64,000 nucleotides of DNA from Tubiluchus corallicola. Taxonomy: Eukaryota > Priapulida > Priapulimorpha > Priapulimorphida > Tubiluchidae. The notes under the pieces are model-generated. The model was not told the origin of the DNA and did no database searches. It was given only the letters and a program-made list of their open reading frames with translations. Shown here piece by piece: positions 12,455-23,600 of this stretch. The stretch is taken from contig JAQGDQ010000003.1 of NCBI GenBank assembly GCA_030141605.1, forward strand, positions 2,251,501 through 2,315,500, written 5' to 3'. The position numbers and the translations under genes are program-made. Numbering within the stretch: position 1 is the first letter of the stretch; each line of letters begins with the position of its first letter.

Positions 12455-13589
12455 TATAATGACAAATATCGTGGAAATAACAACCTGCAAAAACTTTAAT
12501 TAGGTATTCATATATAAAATACTTAATATTTATATCTATAGCTAGATTGATTCTGTTAGCCCATAAAACAATACTGCTATTGTATTGTAGTAACATGTTT
12601 TGATCATATACCAATCAAACCATAACCAATCATGTGTAAAAAACGATTAAAATGTGTGACGTTAAAGCTCCAGACGATGAGAGCTAATGATTATGTAGTA
12701 CTTAGCAAAATAGAAATAATTCTTAATGATGAAAATTACAACAATTTTAATGAAAAGTCAAAAAATAAAGGCATGACAAAATCATTAAAATGTAATTCTT
12801 GAATTTATAATTTATACCACAATCATTAATTAATAATTGCTAGTGCAAGCAACAGCATAATTATATACATTTATTACATTAAAGAATTTAAAATATTTAT
12901 AGCAAAATTTGCAACCACTACGCAAAATTTTATGCACCGTAAAGGATTTCGGCTGAAGCACTCAAGCAACTGAAAAAGAGTTAATGTCACACAGAATTTT
13001 TCTATGTACATGGTTGTCGTAGGACTGGACCTGGCTCATCATCCAAGTAATTCTTCAAGAAACGGTTGAGGTAAGCATAATTCAGAATGTATTTATTTTA
13101 TTTATAGTTTAAGTAACTTGAGATATCAAAACAACCTCCGTTTTGGATATAAATACGTCGTCTTTTTATGAGGTAAGCAGATAAGTTTAAATATTTAAAT
13201 GTCTGCTCTACTGTAGCCTGTAAATGGTCAATACGTATTACCATTAAATATTAAAGATGTTTGTTGCTTTTATTTTTACAGTACTTTTTTATCGAAAATA
13301 TAATTTGTAAGCATTGTGAAATTTGCTTCAATAACATTAAGGTTTTATGACTATTAAGTACAGCAATTACATACAGTTATAATGATACAAATTATCTAAG
13401 GGTACAATATTTTTGAAAGTCGAAGAAATTGTATTATCATCATAATACACAAACTACCTACAAGGTCAAAGAAGGTATGTAACAATTTAGTAACCTTCTA
13501 ATTCAGTATTGCTTTCCTGCATCCATATGATTCACTTTGTACTGTCTTCATGTAGTATGGATTGTGATTCCCCACTGGTAGCTCTACGG

Positions 13590-13590
<1 letters not shown>
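12455..13590. other. Upstream region of SNAPC5, no gene recognised
   Basis: AT-rich. A possible short non-coding exon (about 12987-13070, bounded by CACACAG and GAG|GTAAGC on the plus strand) is the only spliced-looking feature. Its frames are short and I recognise no product. Confidence 0.4.

Positions 13591-13594
<4 letters not shown>

Positions 13595-13662
<68 letters not shown>
13595..13662. repeat. (TA)n microsatellite
   Basis: An uninterrupted TA dinucleotide run of about 68 bases. Confidence 0.95.
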
Positions 13663-13665
<3 letters not shown>

Positions 13666-13879
13666 ATATTATGCAGGCGGCAAGAATAATTATTAATGCA
13701 GTGTATCAAATGTAATAATTATTATAAGTATAATATTAATAAAATGCAATAAACTTACACAGATTGGCACATAATACTACGCTACAGCTACTAGTAGCGA
13801 GTATATATGGCATATACTTTGCAAGTTTATCGATACCAAATACCCTCTTCTTTCACAAAAAATAAATAGATGTCAAAAT

Positions 13880-14900
13880 ATATAGGTGTTTGAAAAAATT
13901 AGGAAAGGAGAAATTGGAGAAACACAAAGCTATAAATACCTTGGTGATTGGTGAAATGAGGAAAACACTTATAAGACGTTAATTGAAAAGCGAAAAGAGC
14001 AGAACAAATTCAAAATTAGCTATATTAACCCCTTGGCAAATATTAATAATGTAGGAATAATGTCAGTAGAAATAAAACTAAAACTTTATGAATCACTTAC
14101 AATACAATCTTTAATTTATAATTCTGAAACTTGGTCAAACATGAAAAGTAATGAGTATGAAGAATTGGAAAGTATTCAAGGTAAATCAATAAGAATTATG
14201 TTGGGAATGGATAAAACTACAAGTTACTGGGGGTTAATATCAGAATTGGGAATTTGGCCAATTGAAGAACGTATTTGGTACAAAAAATTTATGTTTTATA
14301 GAACTCTTTTAATATCAGGAAGTGAAAGGTTAGCCAGCAAAGTTATAGCACAGCAAATGAAATACAGGCATGATGATAATTGGTATAGTGAAATTGAAAA
14401 AATGGCAAACATTTATGGGATTAATATTGACAAGGAATATGTGAAAAATCAAAAGGAATCACAATGGAAAAAATACATAAAATTTAAAATAACATCTGTG
14501 ACACAAGACAAATGCAGTGAAAATATAACTATTATAAGAGCTCAAAATTAAGATTTTTGGAAGGCAATAAATGGGAACAGACGGATTATTTTACAAAATT
14601 CAGTCATGCAGAAGCTAAACATATTTTGGATTTAAGACTTAATATTGTCAAAGTAAAAGCAAATTTTAAGGGTTCGTTTATAAGAAATTTATTAATATGT
14701 CCCATGTGCGATAATGAATACGACACCACAAAACATTTACTAGTTACTTGTAGCAAGGATTAGAGAAAATCTAGGTGAAGTCTCAACAGAGGATGTGAAA
14801 AGTTGTAGTAGTGAAAATTTGTTGAAAGCATCCAAATATGTCAATGATTGTTTGTTTTATAGGAAAAGCATTTTGAAAGAAGTTGGTGAAGTAAATTTTG
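13880..14900 (+). mobile_element. LINE 3' part: C-terminal domain and zinc-knuckle tail
   Basis: An open frame at 14033-14551 (172 codons) reads as the region downstream of reverse transcriptase in non-LTR elements: KLKLYESLTIQSLIYNSETW, then YEELESIQGKSIRIMLGM and IWPIEERIWYKKFMFYRTLL. After one frameshift a second frame (14557-14763) carries CPMC..EYDTTKHLLVTC, a C-x2-C / H-x4-C cluster typical of these C-termini. The upstream part, near 13905, has an SYKYLGDW segment. Reverse transcriptase itself is missing, so the copy is 5'-truncated. The broken LINE at 4.8-5.6 kb is a relative. Confidence 0.85.
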
Positions 14901-15082
14901 AAGAAGAATAAAGGTGCTGCAGTGTTGAAGAACCCCTGTAATCGATTTCATCGTTTGCCCATACAAGTGGAGAGGGGTGAGAGAAACCACAAAATAATAG
15001 CAAAAGCTTAAAATTTTTCGTTTTAAACTTCAAAGCCAAACCAATTCGTGTTAAAATAATGCAACTTTCTGTAATGTACATG

Positions 15083-16001
15083 TAGGGCGCAGAGTACGCC
15101 ACTAGCCGAAATAGGACGCTAAAGCGCATGCGCTATATTTGCAAGTACATGATCAGCCCAAGTAGGGCACTGGCGATTTCTCTCATTCTTTTAACTTTAC
15201 ATGGGGAATTTTGTCAGGTGTTTAAAAATTCTATGAAATTTTCTCCATTTTATTAAAAATTATGCTTGTTGGAGTTGCCGTCAGTTTGGCGTCATACACA
15301 TGATCCTCTTCACCAAATCGGCATGCAAACTGACATCAATAAAAAGTGCCAGTTTGCAAGACCAAAAACACGTATTTTTGTTCACTTTGTTCACGTCATG
15401 AAATGGACCACCTGTCTGTGAAACGAGACGAAACAAAAAATGATATACCTTAACCAAATGTTGGAATCGCCTAAAAAGCGGGCTTATATCACTTCAAAAA
15501 GGTTAATCTCGAAGCCAAAACTAATATTGCTCATTCAACTAGCTCAGAATATGGTTCTTTTATTTTATCACATGTATAATAAAATAAATTGTACGATGTA
15601 TTGACGTTTTCAATTATTATTATTAAATAAACTAGGACAACAGACACTGCCACTGCGGTTAAAGATTCAGTTCGTGAACTGTCCCTTTTTCCTACTTGGG
15701 CAGCCGATGTACGACGCGCCCCACTCTGACTACCCCATGTACGCCAATTGTCCTATATCGACTAGTGTCCTACTCCGTTCCCGACATATATATTTTTGTA
15801 ACACCCCTGGCCATAAATATTTATGTTGGGCGCAAAGTAATGCAGTAGCCAAAGTAGGACAATTGGCGTACATGGGCTAGCCCAAGTAGGACGTGCAGTA
15901 CATGGGCTGCCCAAGTAGGACACTAGGACAGGTCGCGAATTGAGTTGTTAAGCGTACTGGCACCATCCATTGTCCTTGTTTATGTAGTAGTAGTAGTAGT
16001 G

Positions 16002-16043
<42 letters not shown>

Positions 16044-16605
16044 ATAGTAGTAGTAATAATAATAATAACATTCTAGCGACCTTTTGTGCCCTACATGGGC
16101 TAACAAGCCATATACAACAGTGTCCTACATGTTACAATACTATTGATATTATTAAAACTAATTGTCTTTGCCTTTCCTAAAAAGTAAAAAATTACTCTTT
16201 CGTGTTGTGAAGGCTTAGCAGCATCTGTCTCATTTTTAAACTTTCAGTTATTTCTGTATATCTGTGTGCATAATTTCTTTCTTTAAAGCATTAAATACTT
16301 AGCTTAATGCTATGATGATTTTAATGGAGCTAATAACATTGATGATACTATTGTAAAAAAGACATTAATTTTGTAAATTGTCATCCATCATTATTATAAA
16401 TAATCCATTATTATTATGAAGATACTTTTTCTGTAAAACAGATTTAATTTTATGTTTTATTATGTCATTATAATTCTCGATTCCCGACAAAAATCGCCAG
16501 GGCCCGGGCTGCCCATGACGACACTGCTTTTCCGCAAATTTAACACATGCGTTTTACCGGAAGTGTCCTACTTCGGCTAACGGATTACTCGGCGCCCTGC
16601 AATTT
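15083..16605. mobile_element. 1.5-kb element with ~110-bp terminal inverted repeats (family B)
   Basis: The left end (15083-15183) begins TGTAGGGCGCAGAGTACGCC and continues ACTAGCCGAAATAGGAC..GCAC TGGCGATT. The reverse complement of 16486-16605 begins GCAGGGCGCCGAGTAATCCG and continues TTAGCCGAAGTAGGAC..CCCTGGCGATT. The arms match along about 110 bases. Further copies of the CCCAAGTAGGAC and GTACATGGGCT modules lie inside at 15690-15780 and 15831-15925 in opposing orientation, so the element is nested or a compound foldback. No transposase frame is visible. The interior also holds a TAG microsatellite. It is non-autonomous if mobile. Confidence 0.75.
15984..16068. repeat. (TAG)n microsatellite
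   Basis: A trinucleotide run with a few interruptions (TGG, TAA), inside family B. The poly-leucine frame on the minus strand here is an artefact of it. Confidence 0.9.
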
Positions 16606-16609
16606 ATAT

Positions 16610-17325
16610 TTTCAATTCAATTCATTTTCATTTTATTACACACATACAACAGTGTATAATGGCAAAAAATTACAAACGCATTGTGTACCCATCTATGGAT
16701 CACTGCTAACAATTCAGTTCAATTTTGATTTATTGTGTAAATGCTGCACTTACAGAGTATATTAATTTTGCAAATTCTCCATTAAGGAACACGTTATTCT
16801 AAAACATGCATGAAATTACAAATCACTAGCAGCATTAGAAAACAAAGAGTGATGTAGAGTCAAGATACGATACAGAGTGAGTTGGTCATCTCTTTTTCTT
16901 CTGAAACGTAGGGATGGCACATTCGGTCTTTGTATTCTGTCTACATATGGTAGATCTTTGACTGATAGTACTAACTTGGTGACTCCCCGTTGAATAGATT
17001 CTACCTTGCTCACTGCTTGATGGATGAACACCAAATTGCACCATCTAATATTGGTCTTACGAATGTTTTGTTGAAAATAGCTATCATATCAGCGTCAATA
17101 TAGGTGAAAGAACGCCTTATTATCCATAATTGCTTCCTAGCTCGTTTGGATATTCCGTCAATGTGTTCATCAAACGTGAGAAACTGGTCAATTAAAACAC
17201 CCTAGTCTTTCTGTTTTGCTACTGCTATTATTGGAACTGACTGATTTGTATCGTTGCACATATAGTAGCCATGAGTTACATTGTCTTTCCCTAGATGTAG
17301 AACGTTACACTTTTCCATGTTGATA
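16610..17325 (-). mobile_element. LINE 3' end, CR1/Jockey-like, minus strand
   Basis: Minus-strand frames give GVLIDQFLTFDEHIDGISKR, an RRSFTYIDADMIAIFNKTFV segment with VRPILDGAIW, then VESIQRGVTKLVLSVKDLPY, VDRIQR.NVPSLRFRRKRDD and LTLYRIL. This is the familiar post-catalytic region of CR1/Jockey-type reverse transcriptases. One stop or frameshift separates the parts. The plus-strand left edge TTTTCAATTCAATTCATTTT corresponds to the 3' tail. It abuts family B at 16605 and ends about 110 bases before the ARL13B X-box-like site. Confidence 0.85.
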
Positions 17326-17424
17326 TAAATGAAGCGAAATAGACAAAAACATTATTAGAAATCAAACTAGACTCAATTTTGCATGTTTTTTCAGCATTTG
17401 AACGCCAGATGGCACCAAAAACTA

Positions 17425-17447
17425 TTACGTCATGATACCATGGTAGC
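17425..17447 (+). promoter_or_regulatory. CRE-like site and RFX X-box-like palindrome upstream of ARL13B
   Basis: TTACGTCA at 17425-17432 is a CRE-type octamer. GATACCATGGTAGC at 17434-17447 fits 12 of 14 positions of the X-box consensus bound by RFX factors (RYYNYYATRRNRAC), and its core TACCATGGTA is a perfect palindrome. It lies 110 bases before the ARL13B ATG, a typical X-box distance for cilium genes. Function is inferred from motif, position and target gene. Confidence 0.6.
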
Positions 17448-17556
17448 AGAGTGAAATGTTTTCACAGTTTTTTGCACTTTGTTCATTTTCTCGTTTTGTG
17501 ACTGTATAATTATCAGGATCACAGTGAAGTGAAATTTAAAATAGAACCAGATTCGA

Positions 17557-17603
17557 ATGGGGAACTGCGTGGGTGGCTGCAGGAATCAAAAAGGAAGAAC
17601 AAA
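17557..17603 (+). CDS. ARL13B: ARL13B coding exon 1: short lipidation-type N-terminus
   Basis: ATG opens MGNCVGGCRNQKGRTK and reaches a donor (AAA|GTGAGA) in phase 2. The exon carrying the GTPase P-loop starts at 19770 with exactly the one base needed, completing Lys16. Gly2 is a possible N-myristoylation site, and Cys4 and Cys8 are possible palmitoylation sites. Vertebrate ARL13B is likewise tethered through N-terminal cysteines. With this exon the protein totals 425 residues, against 428 in human. The exon is short and was found by phase, length and the X-box upstream, not by strong residue identity. A CxxGC-type start of a transposon zinc finger is the main alternative. Confidence 0.7.
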
Positions 17604-20600
17604 GTGAGAACCAAATCATTTACAATTGGTGTTGAAGCGGAATGTTACGGTACCACTGTATCACTACGACTAAGTAGTAACAGTTGCAGAATAGAAGAGA
17701 AATAATTATGCTGAACTAATATAAGTAAACTCTTTGAAAAGACACTGCTTGGGAGACGGAAAAAGTGATTACGAATAAAATTAGTAATTTACAATTTTGG
17801 AAGAAAATCATTGCATATGATTTGATATTTGCGTGCTTGCATAGCAAAATCGTCCATAACTCGGCAATTAACGTTTTCTAGATATTCACATACCCTAAAT
17901 TTCCTTTTTATGAGGATCATTCTGATACCAAGTTCTTGGCTCTATGTTATTTCTTACCCGAGATAATCCACGTTGAAGTTGAGGTGCTTACTATGCAGTG
18001 AATAACATAATCTTGAGGAAATCACTCTAAGTCAGCCATTGTTTTGTTTCGCATCTCTACAAAACACTTAGCAACCGTACGAAAATGTGATTGCTATGGA
18101 CTTTGCCAAGAGTAAAACCAGTATCTGGCTCTTCCTTACGAAGATTCTGTCTTGTCAACAGAAAAAACCCAAAGCAAAATGACTGCTTCCACGAGCTACT
18201 ATCAGAGTTTGAAAATACAAGTTTTTTAGAATTGTAGTACTAGTTTCTATTCTGAAAAGTCGGTACGGGGTTATAAAATTAAATTTTTAGTATTTTTGGA
18301 CATTTTCTCGATAATTTGATGCTAGACTGTAAAAGTCCAATATATTTAGCATTCGTTTTTGTAAAAAACCAAAAATTAAGATTAGACAAAAAATTTGGTG
18401 CATTTTGTAATTAATCTGTAATTAAGTTTAAAAGATGGTCAAACAATTGGCAGTTACAGTTTGCTGATAACAAGTGCTGTGTATTCAGCACTAAGGGATT
18501 TAATTGACTCCAAACATTCGTTTAAAGAACATATAGTTAATATTGTCAAAAAGATTTATTTTGTGATTGATGTTCCATTTAAGAGGTTTGTTCTTCGTGA
18601 TGTTGGTACTTTAAGTCATATTGTGTTGATGTTTGCCCAATTCTTGAAAACTGTTCCACCACTTGGAACCCTTTCATAAATGTCAAATGCACTCAGGGAT
18701 ATATAGGTACAACTGATAGACTAAAAAAGTACAGCGAGTATTATCTCACCGCTTGCTCGATCAGCCATCTAGGACAGGGTACCCGTACAGATGTAGGCCT
18801 GAAATTTTATAGCTTGAATCTTTAGATCTTAGACTTTTGAAAGCCGATTTGACTATGCTTTATAAAACTGTACAAACTTCATTGATGTTAACTCATTTAA
18901 TAATTGTTTCACTAGATCCAGTTAATTACTGCAAGAAATAAACGTATATCGTTTGAACATTCTGAGTTGCTTCAGTTTTGCTGAATATGGCTTATTAGTG
19001 CAATTTAATGGTGAGCAGCCTGGGGAGCCTGCACAGGTCATGCTGCTGGTTTTTGCTACTCGTTGGCTGTCACAGTATAATTAATGATCATTGACCCCTT
19101 GCTAACCTTTCTGTTATATTAAAATTTATGCATCTTAGAATGCACTATGGGGAAATATTTGAATGAATGGCTTCGTAAGTTTGGTGCCAAAGCGTGCGTT
19201 TCTCCATCTGACTTTCATATTTTTATTGTATGGCCGCAAGTAAATTTGCAGAATTTTATATTAAATTTACAATCCTTTTCAGTAGTAATAAACAAATAGA
19301 AATTATGATATTGGTTTAATAAGCAATATCTGCAAATGAATGTGTACTGACTACAATATTTAAAATTGAGCTACATGCACCTGTGTTTAACCATATAAAA
19401 ATTTACGTGTTATGTAATCCAAATGTTAGACTTGAACACAATATCAAAAGAATAACCAAATAATTTAGATAACCATCTAACAACAGTAATTAATTAAGGT
19501 TTCTTGACTGCGAAGTTCAAGTCAGGTTCTACAGGTGAAAGTAATTATCAGCACTAAGCCATTTTAAATTGTATGAGATGGCACATAATACTCCCACCCA
19601 TGCGTATGCATAAGAATTATATACGTACAACTTGTGAACAGAATTGCTTTGTTTGGTAAACCCATGTAAACATTTAGCTAATTTAACAAGTGTGACAGCC
19701 CTACCTAGTATTGAGTTTACATTCCAACAATGTGTTAATTTGTATAGGTTACACATTTCCTGTTTTTAGAGCGCGAAGTATTACAGTGATGATGATTGGT
19801 TTGGACAATGCTGGAAAGTCAGTTGTCCTTAAAAGATTTGCTGGAGGTAAAACAATATCTATATTATTTCGCTGCTTTAATGGATAGCACTAATGTTTGT
19901 AGGGGTCTGTGCATTACAGAATTAGCGCAATCCATCATACTTTTGAAATGCATTACATTAATGTAAGTAGCCCATGCCCCATAATGCAGGACTTGAGATT
20001 TTAAATTTTCTACCTGTATAGTTAAAAACATTGTTTGTTATTTTCCAAATTAATATGTAAGATTGTGCGCAATTTTTAGGAGTATAGATGATTTTAATTT
20101 TCAGCTTACAGTATTTCAAACATTTTATAGATATTCCTCTAATTCTCCTATGTGCTCATAATATTATCTGGTCGGGAACCTGAATGTATATAATAATAGA
20201 ATTAACATATTTTGAAAGCGAACTGATGGCATGTTTTAAAAAAAACACTTTTTGTTTGACTATTCACTCTGCTTTTGTTTTTCTAATTAAATCTTAATCT
20301 TTCCATACTTACAGTATCCACTAAAGAATACCAATTTTGAAATGCACCTATTGCTTTAGTTTACTTTCTGATAAAGTCTGCCAGATAATTTGCCAGATAA
20401 AGTCTGTTTCTTGCTGAGGTACTACCAGTTGTCCAATTTTGCAAACAAATTTCATATTTACAATGGAGAATTAAAGCCCTGGATAGTGCTCATGTGAATT
20501 CCAAATCGGGAAATTTTTTAAATTATCTGATCAAATGGTAATATTACAACTAATTAGAAAATTTGATATCTGTAGTTCTGCCTATGTTTAAATTTATTTG

Positions 20601-23600
20601 TGACATGTGTTCTAGTGACAAGTACACATGTCGTTTGCTAATTAATTTGTATGCAAAGCCTCTTCTCTCACAGCCATGGCTATAAAATGGTTCTGTTTTA
20701 CATTTGCAAGCTGTACCAATGCTAATGCATGCTTGAGAAGTCAATAAAAAGTCACCAAATTACAATTCATTTCTTTGATGTCATTGTTCAGTATTTATAG
20801 CTGCTAAAACAAGAGTATGTTTGTACTTCAAAATATCAATAGTCTGCAATATTTGAACCAAGTTTTGTTTTTTTAGAAAATATAGCTGATGTAGTACCAA
20901 CTGTTGGCTTTGCTACTACAACAATTAAGGTAGGAAAGGAAGTGATCACTGTTTATGATGTTGGAGGTGGGAAGAAGATACGCGGTATATGGGTTAAATA
21001 TTTTGCTGATGTACATGGTCTGTTCTATACTGTTGATGCCAGCGATACTGATAGAATGAAAGAAGCCAAAGAAGTGCTGGAGGAGGTGTTGCAAAATCCG
21101 AGAATATCAGGAAAACCACTAGTTTTGTGAGTCCAAAATGTTTGAAGATATTTTTCAGGTTTTATACTAGCTTGCTTGTTGTAAATTGTGAACTTAAAGG
21201 AAAACAGGGTGATTTTTATTTTAAGACAAGTAATAAATATAAAGTATTTCTGGAAATTTAAATAATGGGATAAAAATTTAATCAACAGCCCAAATGTTCC
21301 ACGAACAAATTGCACATGTTTGCGAAAGCGGAAATTAAAGCGCAATGCTATTTTACTTGTGATATTCAGTGTGATATACAAAAACTTAGCAAATTTTAAG
21401 TTTGAAATTCATATTTCAAGTTTACCACTGTGCTCATGCATAAGCTTTCGAATATGTGCATTACATCACAATTAAACACCTATGAACTGAGAGGTACAAC
21501 ACTTGTTTTTGTGCAATGCATTTCCGAGATGCAGGTATTAGTGCCCCTCTAGCTAGCAATTGGCGAAATCCATGTTTTAGCAGAGGACTAGCCACATGAA
21601 CACAAAGTTTCCATTCTGTGATAATAATTCTTTCATGTAAGTTATTCTTGGAAAAAATAGTATGTTCCTTTCAATATTTCTTAGGGTAGATTGTTTTGAA
21701 CTATAGTTTAAGATGGGTCTTTGTTTCTTTTAAACAATTTTATATGGTTCAGCTTAAGAAGCTGTTTGTACAAGTTCACTTTTCTCCTATTGTAATTGTT
21801 AATGACACAGATGTCATTGCATAGGCATGCATGTATACAGTAAGATTTTAATCTGGTAAGAATTATTACTACTGGCAGTGACCAAGCATATTAATGGAGC
21901 TGAGTGGAATTCCTTTCATTCCCTGGAATTATACTTTCTTTGTACATGCTTCTACTAGCTGCTGATGTAATCTCTGAGTATCTTAAAGTGGCCATGGATT
22001 CAATTTGGTCCTTTTAGTTTAAGCTAAACTCACTATCTTGACTCACTACTAGTTTTTGGTTCTGTATTTAGGAACTTGTAGAAAAAGCATGAAACATATG
22101 TGTCATATTATATAAGCCTATATTTCACAATGCTAGAAATAAATGCAAAATGATTCTGAAGAGTCCGCTGTTCAATTTCAACTCAGCTGCAGTTCAATAG
22201 CACATTGTATGTTTTGTTGTTTGTTGTCTACCCTGCTTAGTTTAATTGGCTTAGTGTGAAATGCACAATAATGAACAACTTCATCTATGCTACTTCGTAT
22301 TTGATTATGCATTTAATTTATTCAGCTCTGATGATTGATTATTAGTAATACAGAAGCATTACCTGGCATTACTTATAAAAACAAAGCTGTCAAAAAAGTC
22401 ATACTTCCATGTGCAAGGAATGATTGAGAACATGTGTAGCTTTACTGTCATTTCATCGCTAGGCATTGTTGTTAGGCTTGCCTAATTTGGGACAGGTAAT
22501 GTGCTCTGGTGGAAAAGTATTAGCTAAGAGCAAAGTATTTATTAGAAATATATTTTGAAACCACTGTACAAGTGTTTTGGTGTATTGCTTTTAGATTTGC
22601 CAACAAGCAAGATAAACCAGGTGCCTTGGATGATCTGGACATTAGAGATGAACTAGAATTGCAAGTTCTTGTAGAAAAATACAAATGTCCTTGTTTAGTG
22701 GTAAGTCTCTACAAAGTTAACATTATTCAGATTTTCCATTCTACATGTTTAATGTGTCTTTAAGTAGGATATGTCTTACTGGTGTTAAAATCACACGATT
22801 TTTCGTTATTACTTTTACTTTTTTTGCGCTACTGTAAAATAATGCTTTCATAGGAAATATGTTCAGCAGCAGCTAGTGAAGGCAAAAAAATGGATATTGG
22901 TATGAAGAAGGGCTTGGAATGGTTAATTAAGACAATTGTTGCCAATTACGATGTGTTAAATAAACGGGTCGAACATGAAAAAAGTATTCAACAAGAAGCA
23001 GAAAAGAAAGAGTTAGAAGAACGCCTTGCTCGTGTACGGAAGGCTCGTGAAGAAAGGTAGCGGATTACTTGTACATAATATTATAAGTCTGCCGTGAAGG
23101 CCACAGTAATTATAGTTCTTTAAACATTTTGTATGCCTTAATTAAATAAAAATTATTTGGTACCGGTACATAAAACATTAATTGAATATCTGCTGTCCAT
23201 TCATTGGTAAGTCATCTGTTTTTAGGGTGATTAATTGTTGATTAACTAGAATATTATATAGGCTTTTTTTGTAAATTCTTTATCATTTAAGAACTGTAGT
23301 TTTTACTGGATAGCTATTGAGTGGTAACATTAACTGCTTGTTTGTTGCTTCTTGTTACATCTTATTTCCTTTATATTTCGTAAACAATGATTTAGTTATA
23401 TTTGAAGAATTAATGATGCCAAATGAAATCATGAATTTTCAGGGAAAAGGGTGACGGAGATGAAAGTGACAATATCCGAGCACAGTCGGATGAAAATGAA
23501 GATATTAACCCTTTCAAACCAATTAATCAAATCATCACTGCAAACTCTGAAAAAGTATGTTTGCAATTACTATTTAGTTGAGCAAAAGCTTGCAAGGAAA

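Larger units (their letters stand above)
17604..19769 (+). other. ARL13B intron 1, rich in repeats
   Basis: The 2.2-kb intron contains a family A inverted-repeat copy (17829-18412) and a LINE fragment (18415-18990). The remainder is AT-rich without recognised features. Confidence 0.7.

Noticed and set aside
12987-13070. Possible exon between CACACAG and GAG|GTAAGC
   Set aside because: Frames are short and contain a stop before the donor; could be non-coding, but nothing supports transcription.
15877-16071. Poly-leucine open frame on the minus strand
   Set aside because: Translation of the TAG microsatellite; low complexity, no gene context.
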